64,000 nucleotides of DNA from Lolium rigidum. Lineage: Eukaryota > Streptophyta > Magnoliopsida > Poales > Poaceae. The stretch is taken from NCBI RefSeq assembly GCF_022539505.1, contig NC_061513.1:351521696-351585695 (forward strand). The letters are read 5' to 3'. Each line of letters opens with the position of its first letter. The stretch's first letter is position 1. The position numbers and the translations under genes are program-made. The notes beneath the pieces are model-generated. The model was not told where the DNA came from and did not search any database. It saw only the letters and a program-made list of their open reading frames with translations. Shown here one piece after another: positions 1-10,781 of the stretch.

Positions 1-3000
1 TGTTCTACTCCGTGAGATTCTTTCTTGGACTTCTATCGACTATAACAGAAACTGTTCTGGTGGTTGCTCTTTCGAGAAGATACGGAAAGAGACTTGCTTG
101 TTATGTCCTTGCAATGCTATGCTTAACCAGTGGCTGCTTCTTTGCCAGTACCAGTATATTTCCTATCTTCCATTTTTTGTTTTGTTTTACCATGTCCTTG
201 CGGAAGGCTCTATTATATATCTGTAATCAAACTAACTTGTTGATCTTTTTCTCTTCTCACAGGTTTCTTGCCAAGTTCATTTTCCATGTATGCTGTAACA
301 CTTTCTTCAGCACTATTCCTTCTAGAGAAGTATTCTAGTGCAGTCTCTGTTGCAGCTGCTGGTGTAATTCTTGGCTGGCCTTTCTCGATTTTGGTGTTTC
401 TCCCTATCACTGTTTACTCATTAATGAGGGGACCTTTTAAAAGAGTGTTTTTGTCCGGATTTCTGACTTCACTGTCCCTTCTTGTAAGTAACACCTTTAC
501 ATTATCAGTAATGTTACGATCTGAACAAGTTCATATTTGATCTGATCATCACAAATTTTTGCTAGGTCCTTTCATTCGTTGCTGATTACTACTGCTACGG
601 TAGATGGACATCATCCGTGTTCAATCTTCTAAAATATAATGTGCTTGGTGGTGGTGAAAGTCATTTGTATGGAACAGAAGGGGCTACATTCTACTTGAGA
701 AATGGATTCAATAACTTCAATTTTGCATTTGTTTTGGCTTTGCTATTCGTGGGGGTTGCACTATCTGCAAGGAAGAAATTTGCTCCAGATCTGTTGATAG
801 TTGTTTCTCCTATCTATATTTGGTTGGCTTTCATGTCTTTGCAGGCACATAAAGAAGAAAGGTAAGCATCAAAGTGTAAATACCATCTTATCAATCTGCT
901 TAGCATGTTAATTATGTATGTGAATGAATGGTTGAGTACAACAGATTCTCTCTGCCTGAATTCACTGAGTAGGGACAACTAGAAATGCTCATTTATGTTA
1001 GTCTATCACTGAGCCTAAACAGATCAATCAGGGATGTCTTTTCTTCAGTTTGTGTTCTCTGTGCTCCTTAAGTTCCATTGTCTGCTTTCTGACAACTGTA
1101 ACAAATAGCAATTAAGAAGTGCTTCTGAGTTCAGATGGGATAGTGAGGTGTTCTCAATCTGTGTTAACCATAATCTTCCAAATTCCGAATTTGTTTGGAT
1201 TTATTATATTCCTGTGTGTCCATTTCTACAAACATAGTCGAGTTGTGCATTTGAACTTAACTCCCTCAATCTAGCTTATCATGCAATAAACTAATTTACC
1301 AAATTATATGAATTCATTTATATTTCTTTTAGCGCAGTGAACTTTAGTATTTGTGTATGGTATATTTACCATATATATGTATGTATATTTAATGATAACC
1401 TAATCAACCACTTTAATCTTTTATGTGCTGCACACTGTTTTGCCTATTTGCTAGTTGCTAATGGTGTCTTAATGGATTTTTTTATATACGAATATACTCC
1501 CTCCATACCATGAAACTTGTCTCAACTTAGTCCAAATTTGGGTGTATCTAAACACCATTTTATTATGTATTTACTTGTTTAGAAGTTGCACCAGGTTTTC
1601 TGCTTTGGTTTCTCACCACTATTTTGAGGCACATAAATAAGACATTGTTTTTCACGTAAAACAACATTGTTTTGCTGTGTGGAAGTAACTAGATGAAGAT
1701 TTTTTTAGATATTCTCCTAATCCTGGGGGTTAATAATTCTACACATCAAAGCAATAGAAACTAAAACCACTTTTTTTCTTAATCTGTTTTTGCAGGTTTC
1801 TCTATCCAATTTATCCATTGATATGTGTTGCAGCAGCCTCTGTGATTGACAGCTTTCCTGATTTTTTCCATGATAAATATGCATCTGAGCAGTCAATTCT
1901 TTTTAAGGTGAGCTTGGCATTATTAATCGCATCCCATGTTTTTTAGGTACTAGGAATGGTTTTTGATTATTTCCTGATACATTTGACAGGTAGCGAAGGG
2001 CCTACGGCCTTTGATCTTAGGCTTTATTTTGTGCACCTCCCACAGCCGTACATTCTCTATGTTGAATGGATATGGCGCTCCTCTGCAGATCTATGAGCAT
2101 CTTGAATACCATGAAGATACTGGACCGGGTAAGGACCTAACTATGCACTCATAAAAAGGCTTATCCTATCACACTACTTTTATAGTATTGACTTGTGCCT
2201 TCCTATATTAATACAAAGTAAGCCTTTCGGCTGTCGAATTACACACCACAGAGACAGTAGTGGTTTTCATGATGCACTTATAACCACAATTTACTGTAAT
2301 ATAGACAGGGGCCTTATTAAGTTATTGTGGAGGCAGTTTGACAGATCTCTTACGTAAATTTAATGAGTAGGCATATTTACATATAATCGAGCACTTCAGT
2401 GTATCATGAATTATCCTCAAAATGTTGACACCATAGAATTCTGTGAACTAGCTAGCTGATCTGTTTCTGTGCAGGGTCAATTCTGTGTGTTGGAAGTGAG
2501 TGGCACCGCTATCCTTCATCATTCTTCGTACCCTCCTACATCAGTGAAGTCCGTTGGATCGACGATGGTTTCCGAGGCCTTCTTCCATTCCCCTTCAATG
2601 AAACCCTGGGAGGCACCACTGCTGCTCCATCTTATTTCAACGACAAGAACAAGGCCTCCGACAAACAATATGTACTTCCTATTTCACTAGAAGTTTTACT
2701 GCAGACTTTTTCCTTCAATAATTCTCTGTATAACAGCTGGTTTGCACTTTTTGGTCGCAGTTGAAAGACATTGGAGCATGCAACTTGCTGATGGAGCTTG
2801 ATCTGAGGCGACCTTATCCCTCTCGTGGGAACGACTTGTCAACATGGGAGGTAAATCAGTACTCGTGGTTTTCTCTTCTTCTCGATGCCTCAAATCCCAG
2901 TTCTGCATCTGATAATTATCTGCAAACTCTTCCAGACATTGGCAGCGCTACCGTTTCTAGACAGAGAGCTTTCGCCGGCGCTGTACCGGTCGTTCTTCAT

Positions 3001-3091
3001 ACCATACCAATGGCAGCACAAGAATGTCTTTGGCCTGTACAAGTTGCTAAGGAAGCTGCCCACTGACCAAGAGCAACCCAAATCCAATTAA
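1..3091 (+). CDS. ALG9: ALG9 alpha-1,2-mannosyltransferase, 5'-truncated by window edge
   Basis: ER membrane mannosyltransferase (GT22) that adds alpha-1,2-mannose from dolichyl-P-mannose to the lipid-linked N-glycan precursor. Exons placed by GT/AG sites and continuous frame: <1-153, 263-483, 566-861, 1796-1907, 1990-2128, 2475-2671, 2761-2850 and 2936-3091 (TAA). This gives about 453 residues, so roughly the first 100 residues lie outside the window. Hydrophobic segments run through exons 1-4. The family signature HKEERFLYPIYPLI spans the exon 3/4 junction, and YGTEGATFYLRNGFNNFNF is typical of plant ALG9. All splice sites are canonical and no lesion is seen. The 934-bp third intron holds a MITE fragment. 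The 3' UTR probably runs to about 3.4 kb. The identity rests on recognised motifs, not a search. Confidence 0.92.
1496..1560. repeat. Stowaway-like MITE half in ALG9 intron 3
   Basis: Starts TA-CTCCCTCCATACCATGAAAC, the usual Stowaway terminus, and then reads like the first half of such a hairpin. No matching right terminus follows, so it looks like a truncated or deleted copy. Confidence 0.5.
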
Positions 3092-3927
3092 TCGGGAGTA
3101 CACGTGCTATTTTCTGTTAGCTTATCCGGGATGGAACTGATTAGCAAATTTTGTTTTCTAGACTTTCTTCGTGATGAGAATGTGTTCTCCCAACTAAATG
3201 CTGGCTATGTAATGTGTAGGCTGTAGTGTTTTGACTGGTCCTTTCTAGCATTCGGGGTTGCCTAACTGAATTCTTTCCCTGGTCCTCGTGACTGATGCTA
3301 TGAGATTGTTTGCTACTACTACTACACCTTAAGCTAGACACTGATGGTTTATGCATTTAAACTGTTTGATGCTAGTAATTCTTTGATCTTTTCGTTCGCA
3401 TAGGATAAATAATCTGCTCTGCTGAACATATGGTGAATGGATCTGGATTATAGCCAGCCCAAACAATTTCTTCTATTAAGCACGGAAGTCGACAGAGCAG
3501 TACGCTTCGCTATGGAAAAAAAAAGCATTTGTTTAGATCAACAGGGATCACTCCCAGCTCCATTTCATTGAAAAGAAGCCAAAGTCTCTTACAAGGAGAT
3601 TAAAGTTTGCTAAAAGGAAACAAGAAAGAACTGAAAGTAAAAAAACAAGCCGAACTGACTGTGTTTCAGAGTTTCGCTGGAAAGCAGTAGTAGTACAGCT
3701 CGAAAAGGTCCACAAAACAGGGAAAAGATCAGCTCTTTTTTCATCTGAATTGCTCCTTCACCGACGAACTCCCGGATGCATTTCTTCATATTTTGCACTT
3801 TTTTCTGAGGATCACATTACCACATTGATTTTGTGAGATTCACAAAGATTGTCCAGGAGATACGTCAGTATTGCTCTTCCTTCAAAGCTCGAGTTTCAAG
3901 TAGATATCCAGTCGAAGGTGGAGTATC

Positions 3928-6443
3928 TCACCCCATAGGGAGGCAGAGTGGAGCTTTCAAATTGGCCAGCAGCAGGTCCATGAATTGAGCGTTTTTTTCA
4001 TTTTCTAGATTCTTGAAAGGTTTCTTCCAATTCCGAAGGAGGAAGTAAACCAGCCGCCACACCTGTTTCAAATTAATCCAAGTAACCTTGTTAAACACAA
4101 GATTATTTCTAGTCAGCCACAAGCCCCAGAGTACAACATAGGAAACTACATTGAAATGCATGTTTTTTTTTTGTTACAAAGCCATTTAGTAGCAATTAAT
4201 GGATTCAAAATTGGACACATGCACATCAAAAACCTCTTCAACCAAATCCCAAAGGGCTCTAGAAACAATACATTCAAATATGAGATGTTGCACAATTTCA
4301 AATTTAGTGCACATTTCACATTCCATAGGTTTTGGAATTCCTCTAGCTCTAAGGTTATCTCTAGTCATAATCTTTGTATGGAAGAAGAGCCAGAGGAAAA
4401 CTTGAATCCTAGGTGGAATCTTGAGTTTCCAAACGGACAGGAAGATAAACAGGGGTAATCCCTCTAAAATTGATCACATCATATAAGGAACTAGATGAAT
4501 AAACTCCAGAGGAATTGTATTGCCAGATAAGTTGATCCTCTTCATTGGAGAAGAGGAAATGGATCTAGCCACTTCCATCAATTCATGCCACTGAATCATC
4601 ATATCTTCAGTGAAAGTCCAAAAATTTCCCCTAATCTCATGGCCATCCCAAATTTCAAAAATGGTTTTATTTTGTTGGTTAGAAACAAAATATAAGTCCA
4701 AAATTGGGTAGCTAAAGGAGAATTCCCAAACCATATGTCCTCCCAAAACGTTATGGATTTGCCACTACCAACTTGCCATTTGTATCCAATTTTTACTGCT
4801 TTTGATGCCCACATAATTCCGTTCCTGAAGGTGGAAGGTTGGAGATCATGGCATGACAATATATTTGGGTTTGTTGTGTTGTATTTAGCATCTAAGACTT
4901 TTCTCCATTGTGCTCCCTCACTCTGGATGTTTGATCGAAGATCCAATTAAGCAGATGTTTAAATCTTGTAAGTTGGAAATCCCCAAACCTCAAAAATCCT
5001 TTTTCATGCAGATGGAAGGCCAATTAGCTAGGTGAATCTTATGATTGCCATCCCTCATCATTCCACATGAAGTTAGCCATATGTGTATCTATTATATGCA
5101 AAGCCCATTTTGGAAATTTGAAAAGGGAAAGCAAATAAATAGGAATACTAGCTAAACAAGCTTGTATAAGAATTCTTTTGGCAGCTGAGGATAAGACTTT
5201 CCTTCTCCACCCAGTGATTCCTTTGAGAATATTTTCTATAAGAGGTTGCAGGTCCTCTCTCCTAAGTATATCTTAATGCAGAGGGATTCCCAAATATTTG
5301 ACAAGGAATTTACCCATGACACACTGGAATATGTCAAGAAAAGGTTGGGTTTCTACAACATCCATATTAATGGGGATAAGCTCAGTTTTATGGAAATTTA
5401 TTCCCATCCCAGAAATCTGTTCAAAACAAGTAAGGATCCACCTCTCAAGTTCAGAGCAACCCTAGGATCATTTTTCAGGAACAGTAAAGTATCATCAGCA
5501 TACTATAAGCCGACTACATCCCCTGGAAGGAAGTATGGCAGAGCCCACTAATTAAATTTCCTTCAGGAGTATACATGTTTCAGATTTAATATCAAGAGCA
5601 TCATATTCTAACATCAGCTCTTTTTCTGTTTTCTAGCTGCAGCCTTAAAATTACCGCTCCAACCTTTTGCAAGTCTTCTAAACATCCTAATTGTTGCTTG
5701 CCAAACGTCTACTATGTTATTATTATTAACCTCTAGAGCCCAGTCTTTTATAACCAGCTCTCTGAACTCAGGGATAGCCACCCACCACTTTTCACATTAA
5801 AAACCTCCCTTCTTACGAATTCTAGTTTCACCAGAATCCCAAACAAGGGCAGTATGATCACTACCTGATCTAGACAAAGCTCTAGCACTAGCTAAAGGGA
5901 ATTTTTCATCAAAGGATGTAGTACAAAAAATTCTATATATGTTGTTTCCACATGATAGGATTTTCTTGATTGTTCCCTCAAGTATAACTTCTACCAGAGA
6001 CACCTATTTCTATTAGAGCCCACGTCTCTATCCCGGCATTGAATTTGTCTGCCCATCTAAAATCTACATTACCATTATTTTTATCTTCTGATAAATCTTA
6101 CTAAATGAAAGTCTCCACCAATAAGTGCAGGTCCCTCCCAGTTAAGAAAAAGCTCATGGAGTTCAGAGATAAAATCTTGCTTTTTCTCCTCATAGGAAGA
6201 ACCATAAACATTAGTAATTCTAGATATAAAATCATTTCTCCTATTTTTAACTACAACACTAACAGAAAAGGTTTTGATCTCCCAGGATAAAACCTCCAGG
6301 AGATCAGCATTAACCCCTACTAGAATACCTCCATCAGTGCCTATAGCTAGCAGGTGATTCCAAACAAAGTTCCTATTCCCTAGCAACTGTTTTAGGAAAG
6401 AATTAGTAAATTCTTCCTTTTTAATTAGTTTCTTGAAAACCAA
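3928..6443 (-). pseudogene. LINE ORF2 remnant: endonuclease, deleted RT, zf-RVT
   Basis: The apurinic-type endonuclease is recognised from the GTDGGILVGVN, NVYGSSYEEKK and IGGDFHLVRF blocks (6443-6081) and its C-terminal SRSGSDHTALVWDSGE block (6003-5797). The RT palm motif YADDT is encoded at complement 5491-5502, preceded by a stop where Gln is usual. Downstream are the GMGINFHKTEL-like block (about 5430) and the terminal domain with CEMC...H...C (4368-4186) and VVLWGLWLTRNNLVFNK (4161-3928). The deletion junction appears to lie near 5555-5575. A frameshift coincides with a poly-A run at about 4160-4168. Confidence 0.85.
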
Positions 6444-6606
6444 TGTAATCTAAATTCGAAGGCACTAGATTTTCATCAATGAATAATTTCCTACTAGGAG
6501 CAGAAATACTCCTACTATTCCAGAAACCACATATCATGGATAAGACATCTTGGGGTGCTTGCCCCGAGATTTTCTAATCACATCTATCCATCCCTCAGCA
6601 AGTTCT

Positions 6607-7450
6607 TCATGTTGATCCGGCCTTATCCGACAAGGAATCAACTCTAGGGGAAGAACATGCTGAGTACATGCTATCATTATCATCACTAATATTAACACCA
6701 ACTATTTTGGCAACATTATCTAATTCATCATATTGTAAAACATTGAAAGGATTACTAGACATTATACCTTTCATCCTGGGTATTTCCAGATTGTTGTTTT
6801 TCTTCATTTCTTGTGCGTTTTTCCATAATGTTCTTGGATCTGTCAATCTTGCTACTCTGTTTGACAGGTTGCACAGGTCTCCATTTGGATTTCTTCTTAG
6901 CAGGCACATTTGTCTCTTGCACCGGAATCTTGGAGGAAATCTCAATATCTGGCATAATATTATCAGCCAGCTTAAAATCTTCTTCAATCATCTAGTTGAT
7001 GTTCTTCTTAAGCATTTTCTCACTGTACCAAAACTTCTTCACTTCCTCATTCACAGTGGCAGATGATGGGGTTTCGTCCCATACAAAAGCACCATTGGTG
7101 TCTACCAAGCCTTTTTGTACCAGCAACTGGAAGACAGCAGAAGCCTTTGCACCCTCACGAGAGCAATCATCACCAAGAGGGAGATCCACACTTTGATCTT
7201 TCTAAATATATTGATCACTTGCTGAAGCTTGAGTAACATTACCAAGAGAGAAAGATTGTGATCTGGTAGGAGGGCCATTAGTTCCTCCATTGTCTTGGCC
7301 ACCTTGGTTACTTCCCTTATTATCCTTCTTTCCTTGATCTTCTAACTCATCCCTAGCAAATCATCACTATCATCACCGGTTGGAACACACCTTTCCAGAG
7401 TGACCCAAGGTGAAACAAGTTACCATGGTAACCAAACAATCTGACAGATT
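6607..7450 (-). pseudogene. LINE ORF1 (Gag-like) remnant
   Basis: Broken frames encode a basic, Ser/Pro-rich protein: 7189-6992 (WDETPSSATVNEEVKKFW), 6991-6755 (AKKKSKWRPVQP) and 6755-6607 (NPFNVLQYDELDN). Upstream, around 7420-7390, is a degenerate knuckle, CFTLGHSGKVC, in which the usual first CxxC is disrupted. This arrangement precedes the endonuclease ORF in plant L1 elements. It is non-functional because of frameshifts and stops. Confidence 0.7.
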
Positions 7451-7573
7451 GTATCTTGGAAGGATTCCTAGAGTTCACCTTCACTCTGGGCATTGTTCCT
7501 AAACACACTAAGAATGTGTACTCATCGTCGTCTCTTTTAGAGATTCTTCCTCGTCATATGAAGATTAAGAGCA

Positions 7574-7900
7574 TTTTCAGTCGCGTCCCTCAAAAAACGT
7601 CTGCCAAGATGATTTGGGACGCATTTGGGAACCGCGCGGGACAAAAAAGACAAAAAAAAATATATATACAAAAAAGAGGTCCTTTATAGCCGTGTCCCTC
7701 AAACAGCGTCCGGATGCATGCATTTTAATAGAGGGGATCATCGCATGTGGGAAAAGTAGGTGATAGAAAGTGTGGGAAAAGAGAATGACGTGACTAGGGG
7801 CTGCATGCATGCATGCGCACGCTGTTTTTGTATCCGACATTCCCGATAAGGGCTCTATACACACATAGTCTCTACCGGAAAAGCCGGACACAAAATGAAG
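7574..7900. repeat. GTCCC-type non-autonomous element, solitary copy
   Basis: Begins gagcattttcagtcgcgtcc, closely matching the left end of the TIR element at 15930 (gagcatctccagtcgggtcc) and the inverse of its right end near 30430. It contains GTCCCTCAAA modules and a GCATGCATGCATGC run. The right boundary is uncertain and no duplication was found. Confidence 0.5.
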
Positions 7901-8260
7901 CGCTATTTAGTTAGTTTTAAAGAACGCAAGTGAAACGTGTTTTCTTTTTTTTTTGTCCGCTTCACCCAAACACGCTAACAGTGAGCTCGTGCAAACAAAA
8001 TCCTGTAACACTCTGCGATTGTCCTGTTAAAAGAGAACAAAAGAATTCGATTACTGGCAGCGGGCAGCTGCGGTTTGCAGTTAACAACATCTCGTACAGT
8101 TGGTTCTCAAAAAAAAAAAAAAAACATCTCGTACAGTTGACAACATACAGATACAGGTAACTGCCCTCTTTCGAAACAAAACCGTCGCGCCATTTCCATC
8201 TTGCGGCGCCAACTTCCTCCCGTCCCCTCTTGCCATTGCCAAGCGATCGAGCACGCCGCC
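7901..8260 (+). promoter_or_regulatory. Upstream region of the gag-like gene
   Basis: No coding sequence. Holds the 17-bp duplicated site of a tail-only retroposon (8086-8139). I see no clear TATA box. The ATG at 8261 has a strong context (gccgccATGG), which decides the start. Confidence 0.4.
8086..8139 (+). mobile_element. Tail-only retroposon insertion with 17-bp TSD
   Basis: AACATCTCGTACAGTTG occurs at 8086-8102 and again at 8123-8139. Between them is only gttctc plus a run of 14 A. This is the footprint of target-primed reverse transcription that aborted after the poly(A) tail. Confidence 0.75.
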
Positions 8261-9361
8261 ATGGGCCGCGCCTCCAAAGACCTCTCATCCTCCGGCGGCG
8301 GCACGCCGGTCCGCCGCCAGCATCTCGGCGGCCGCCTCCGACTCCGCCGCCGCCGTCAACGCTCCCCCACCCCGTCCTCGCCCGACCGAACCGCCTCCTC
8401 CCAAGAACGCACTCCTTCCTACTCCGAGGCATCCGTCTCCGCGCCACCATCCTACGTCCCCGCCCCAGACACCCCCACCGGCTCCTACGTCGCCGTCGCC
8501 CCTCTCCCGGTCTTCCGCGGCGACCCCGGCGAGTGCCCCGCCGCCCACCTCGCCCGCTTCGACCGCGTCTGCCGCGCCAACAAGGCCACCTCCACGGCCG
8601 ACGCCGCCCGCATCTTCCCGGCCTCCCTCGACGCCGACGCCGCGCTCTGGTACGACCTCACCACCCCCGCCACCTCCGCCTCGCCCCCGCAGTGGCGCGC
8701 CGTCCGCGCGGCCTTCCTCGACTTCTTCCGCGCGCCGGGCGCCGCCGACCGCGCGCGCGCCGAGCTCATGTCGCTGAGGCAGCGGCCCGGCGAGGCCGTC
8801 AACCGGTACCACCTCCGCATGCAGGGCATCCTGCGCCGCTTCCCGGACGGCGGCGCGGAGGTGCCCGACGCGTTCCTCACGTCCGCGTTCGTGCACGGCC
8901 TGCGCGCCGAGTTCCAGGACTGGGTGGCGCCGCAGCGGCCGGAGGCGCTGCACGACGCCGTGGCGCTGGCGCTCAGCTGGGAGCGCGCCGAGAGCCTGCG
9001 GGAGGCGCGGCACGCGGCGATGGCGGCGGCGGCCGGCAACGGCGTCAGCAGGTGCGGCTTCTGCGGCGCGGAGGGGCACGAGGAGCCGGGCTGCGAGGTG
9101 CGGAAGAGGATGATGGAGCTGTGGCTCAGGAGCAGCGGCAGCAGCAATGCGAGGGGAGGCGCCATGGCGGGAAAGGTCATGGTGGATGCCGAGGAGGGAG
9201 GCGGCAGCGCCAGGCTCGGGCGGCTCGAGAGCGCGGTGAGCACGCGCTCGGCGCAGTGCCAGTGCCGCAAGCATCAGTGCGGGAAGAAGGCGGCGCCGGC
9301 GAGCGAGGTCGCTGGAGGCGACCAAGTGAATGGCGCGGCCACCCCACCCGTGGACAAGTGA
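8261..9361 (+). CDS. Gag-domain protein with CCHC knuckle, candidate domesticated gag gene
   Basis: Single-exon, very GC-rich ORF of 366 residues starting at a perfect Kozak ATG. Residues 1-75 are basic and Ser/Pro-rich. Residues about 83-250 fit the Retrotrans_gag fold: PVFRGDPGE, then LDADAALWYDL, W-AAFLDFF, LRQRPGEAVNRYHLRM and FVHGLRAEFQDWV. A CX2CX4HX4C knuckle follows at C265, C268, H273 and C278 (CGFCGAEGHEEPGC). A second Cys/His cluster, CQCRKHQC, lies near residues 333-340. No protease, RT, integrase or LTR is found nearby, and the frame is fully open, unlike the decayed elements around it. The domain call follows the family pattern; domestication is inference. It could be an ancient element fragment that is open because of GC richness. 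Function unknown. Confidence 0.75.
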   Translation: MGRASKDLSSSGGGTPVRRQHLGGRLRLRRRRQRSPTPSSPDRTASSQERTPSYSEASVSAPPSYVPAPDTPTGSYVAVAPLPVFRGDPGECPAAHLARFDRVCRANKATSTADAARIFPASLDADAALWYDLTTPATSASPPQWRAVRAAFLDFFRAPGAADRARAELMSLRQRPGEAVNRYHLRMQGILRRFPDGGAEVPDAFLTSAFVHGLRAEFQDWVAPQRPEALHDAVALALSWERAESLREARHAAMAAAAGNGVSRCGFCGAEGHEEPGCEVRKRMMELWLRSSGSSNARGGAMAGKVMVDAEEGGGSARLGRLESAVSTRSAQCQCRKHQCGKKAAPASEVAGGDQVNGAATPPVDK

Positions 9362-9541
9362 ACTGAAGTTGTTCCTCTTTGCAGTCTGTACCCTGTAGCC
9401 TGTACTGTGTATAGCTAACTGTCCTACACTAATGGCACGTTGTATATGTAGATCATATCACGCTATGCAATATATGGAAAAACTGAAATGTACTTTGCGA
9501 GATGATCCCTTTTATCTGATCTATCCGATGTACATGCAGTG

Positions 9542-10225
9542 GAGAACTGGAGATGATAATAGACATGAACCGGTACGTGCGAAGGAACCCAGGAGGCGGC
9601 GGAAAGAAGCCACAAAACCCATCTAGGGTTCCGTCCTCGCCAGCGATACCGCCGGTCCCCTCCGCCTCTGGTGGCCTTGAAGCCTTGGAGGTGTGGCGGA
9701 CCAACCTCGCCGGCGGGGAGTTTCGGTTCTAATTTAGTTTGCTTTTCAGTCTCTTTTTTGGGATGGTGAGGCGGTGGCTACCTCCTGAAGTCAAAATAAG
9801 GTCCTCTCCGTCCTATCCTCGCTCCGGTGGTGCATCTAGCGCTGACGGAGGACACGTGGAGTTGTGTGCCCGTCGGATCTCCGGTCGGTTTTCGTGTTTA
9901 TTGGTGCGGTTTCAAGCTTCCGATCTACGGTTGTCATCATTGGTGATGGTTGCTACTCTAGTGCGCTGGTCCTTTTGGATCTTAGTACGACGACTTCCGT
10001 CTGTCTACTACAACAAGCTCTACTACGACAAGCTTTGCCTGACTCCGGCGATGGAGGGGCGAGGACAGCGGCGCGCCTTCGGCTCGTGCTAGTGTTTGTA
10101 GTCGTTGCTAGGTGGTCCGAGTACCAATTTATAATTTTATTTACTTTCTGGATTATTTGTACTACTATTGATGATTATTAATAGATCGGTGGATTTCTCG
10201 AAAAAAAAAGAGAACTGGAGATGAT
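9542..10225 (+). mobile_element. Poly(A) retroposon with perfect 16-bp TSD
   Basis: GAGAACTGGAGATGAT is present at 9542-9557 and 10210-10225. The insert (9558-10209, 652 bp) ends in gatttctcg plus A9 and has no ORF of note. These are hallmarks of LINE-mobilised insertion. It lies just beyond the likely 3' UTR of the gag-like gene. The family is not recognised; its 3' end resembles that of the retroposon ending at 47001. Confidence 0.85.
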
Positions 10226-10781
10226 GAACTTCACTCCCTGTCAAGGAAAAGTCTCTGTTCAGGTTCTTGCCTGATTTCTGTGTACATGGTTACATGGCCA
10301 ACACTATCAAGCACGACATATACAGCCTTATGTTTCATGCAGGAGCATAGCTCACCGTGTGCACGAGCTTCGGAACAACAGGGCAATCGAAAGCTGCCAA
10401 AGCTCTAAGTTTCAAAAATAGCAGGTCAGGAACGAAAACTATAACGATGACATTCATTAAGTAAAGGCGTTCAATTATCATCCGTTTTAATTGACAGCCA
10501 CTGAGATAACAAGAAAAAAAGGTTTAAGCACACAGAAGTTACTCTGATGGCAGGTTTTCTAACGATAGTTACATCCATCACAGATTTGTCTGCGGGATGC
10601 CGACTCTCAAGGGTCTGATTTAGCCAGTCCCTTCCAACAGTTTCACGAAAGGGACTATAGAAAGAAATTGCTCCTCAGTTGTAAGGATTGTAAGGAAAAG
10701 CTCATAGTTTCACTGGGTCGCGGAAGCTATAGGTGATGGTTAAGCAGCCTTCCCGTCAACAATCCAGAGTAACTGAAGCAG
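10226..10781. other. 3' flank of the CID gene
   Basis: No ORF of interest. Probably includes the 3' UTR of the minus-strand CID gene ending at 10782. No clear poly(A) signal was chosen. Confidence 0.4.

Larger units (their letters stand above)
3515..7550 (-). mobile_element. Decayed, internally deleted LINE (L1-type) on the minus strand
   Basis: Read on the minus strand the order is ORF1 with a degenerate CCHC knuckle (about 7.45-6.6 kb), endonuclease (6443-5797), an RT remnant with the YADD box (about 5502), a C-terminal zinc-binding RVT domain (about 4950-3928) and a 3' untranslated tail to about 3.52 kb. Frameshifts and stops are scattered throughout. About 300 bp separates the endonuclease end from the YADD box, where an intact plant LINE has over 1 kb of RT, so much of the fingers/palm is missing. 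Ends are approximate; I found no convincing target-site duplication. Confidence 0.85.

Noticed and set aside
7962..8450. 162-codon minus-strand ORF across the gag-like gene promoter
   Set aside because: GC-rich shadow of the gag-like gene 5' end joined to promoter sequence; no motif.
8285..9325. 346-codon minus-strand ORF opposite the gag-like gene
   Set aside because: Product of extreme GC content; low-complexity Arg/Ala/Gly translation with no domain, while the plus frame has Gag and CCHC motifs.
8230..9366. 378-codon plus-strand ORF in a second frame of the gag-like gene
   Set aside because: Arg/Pro-rich shadow frame without motifs; no good start context.
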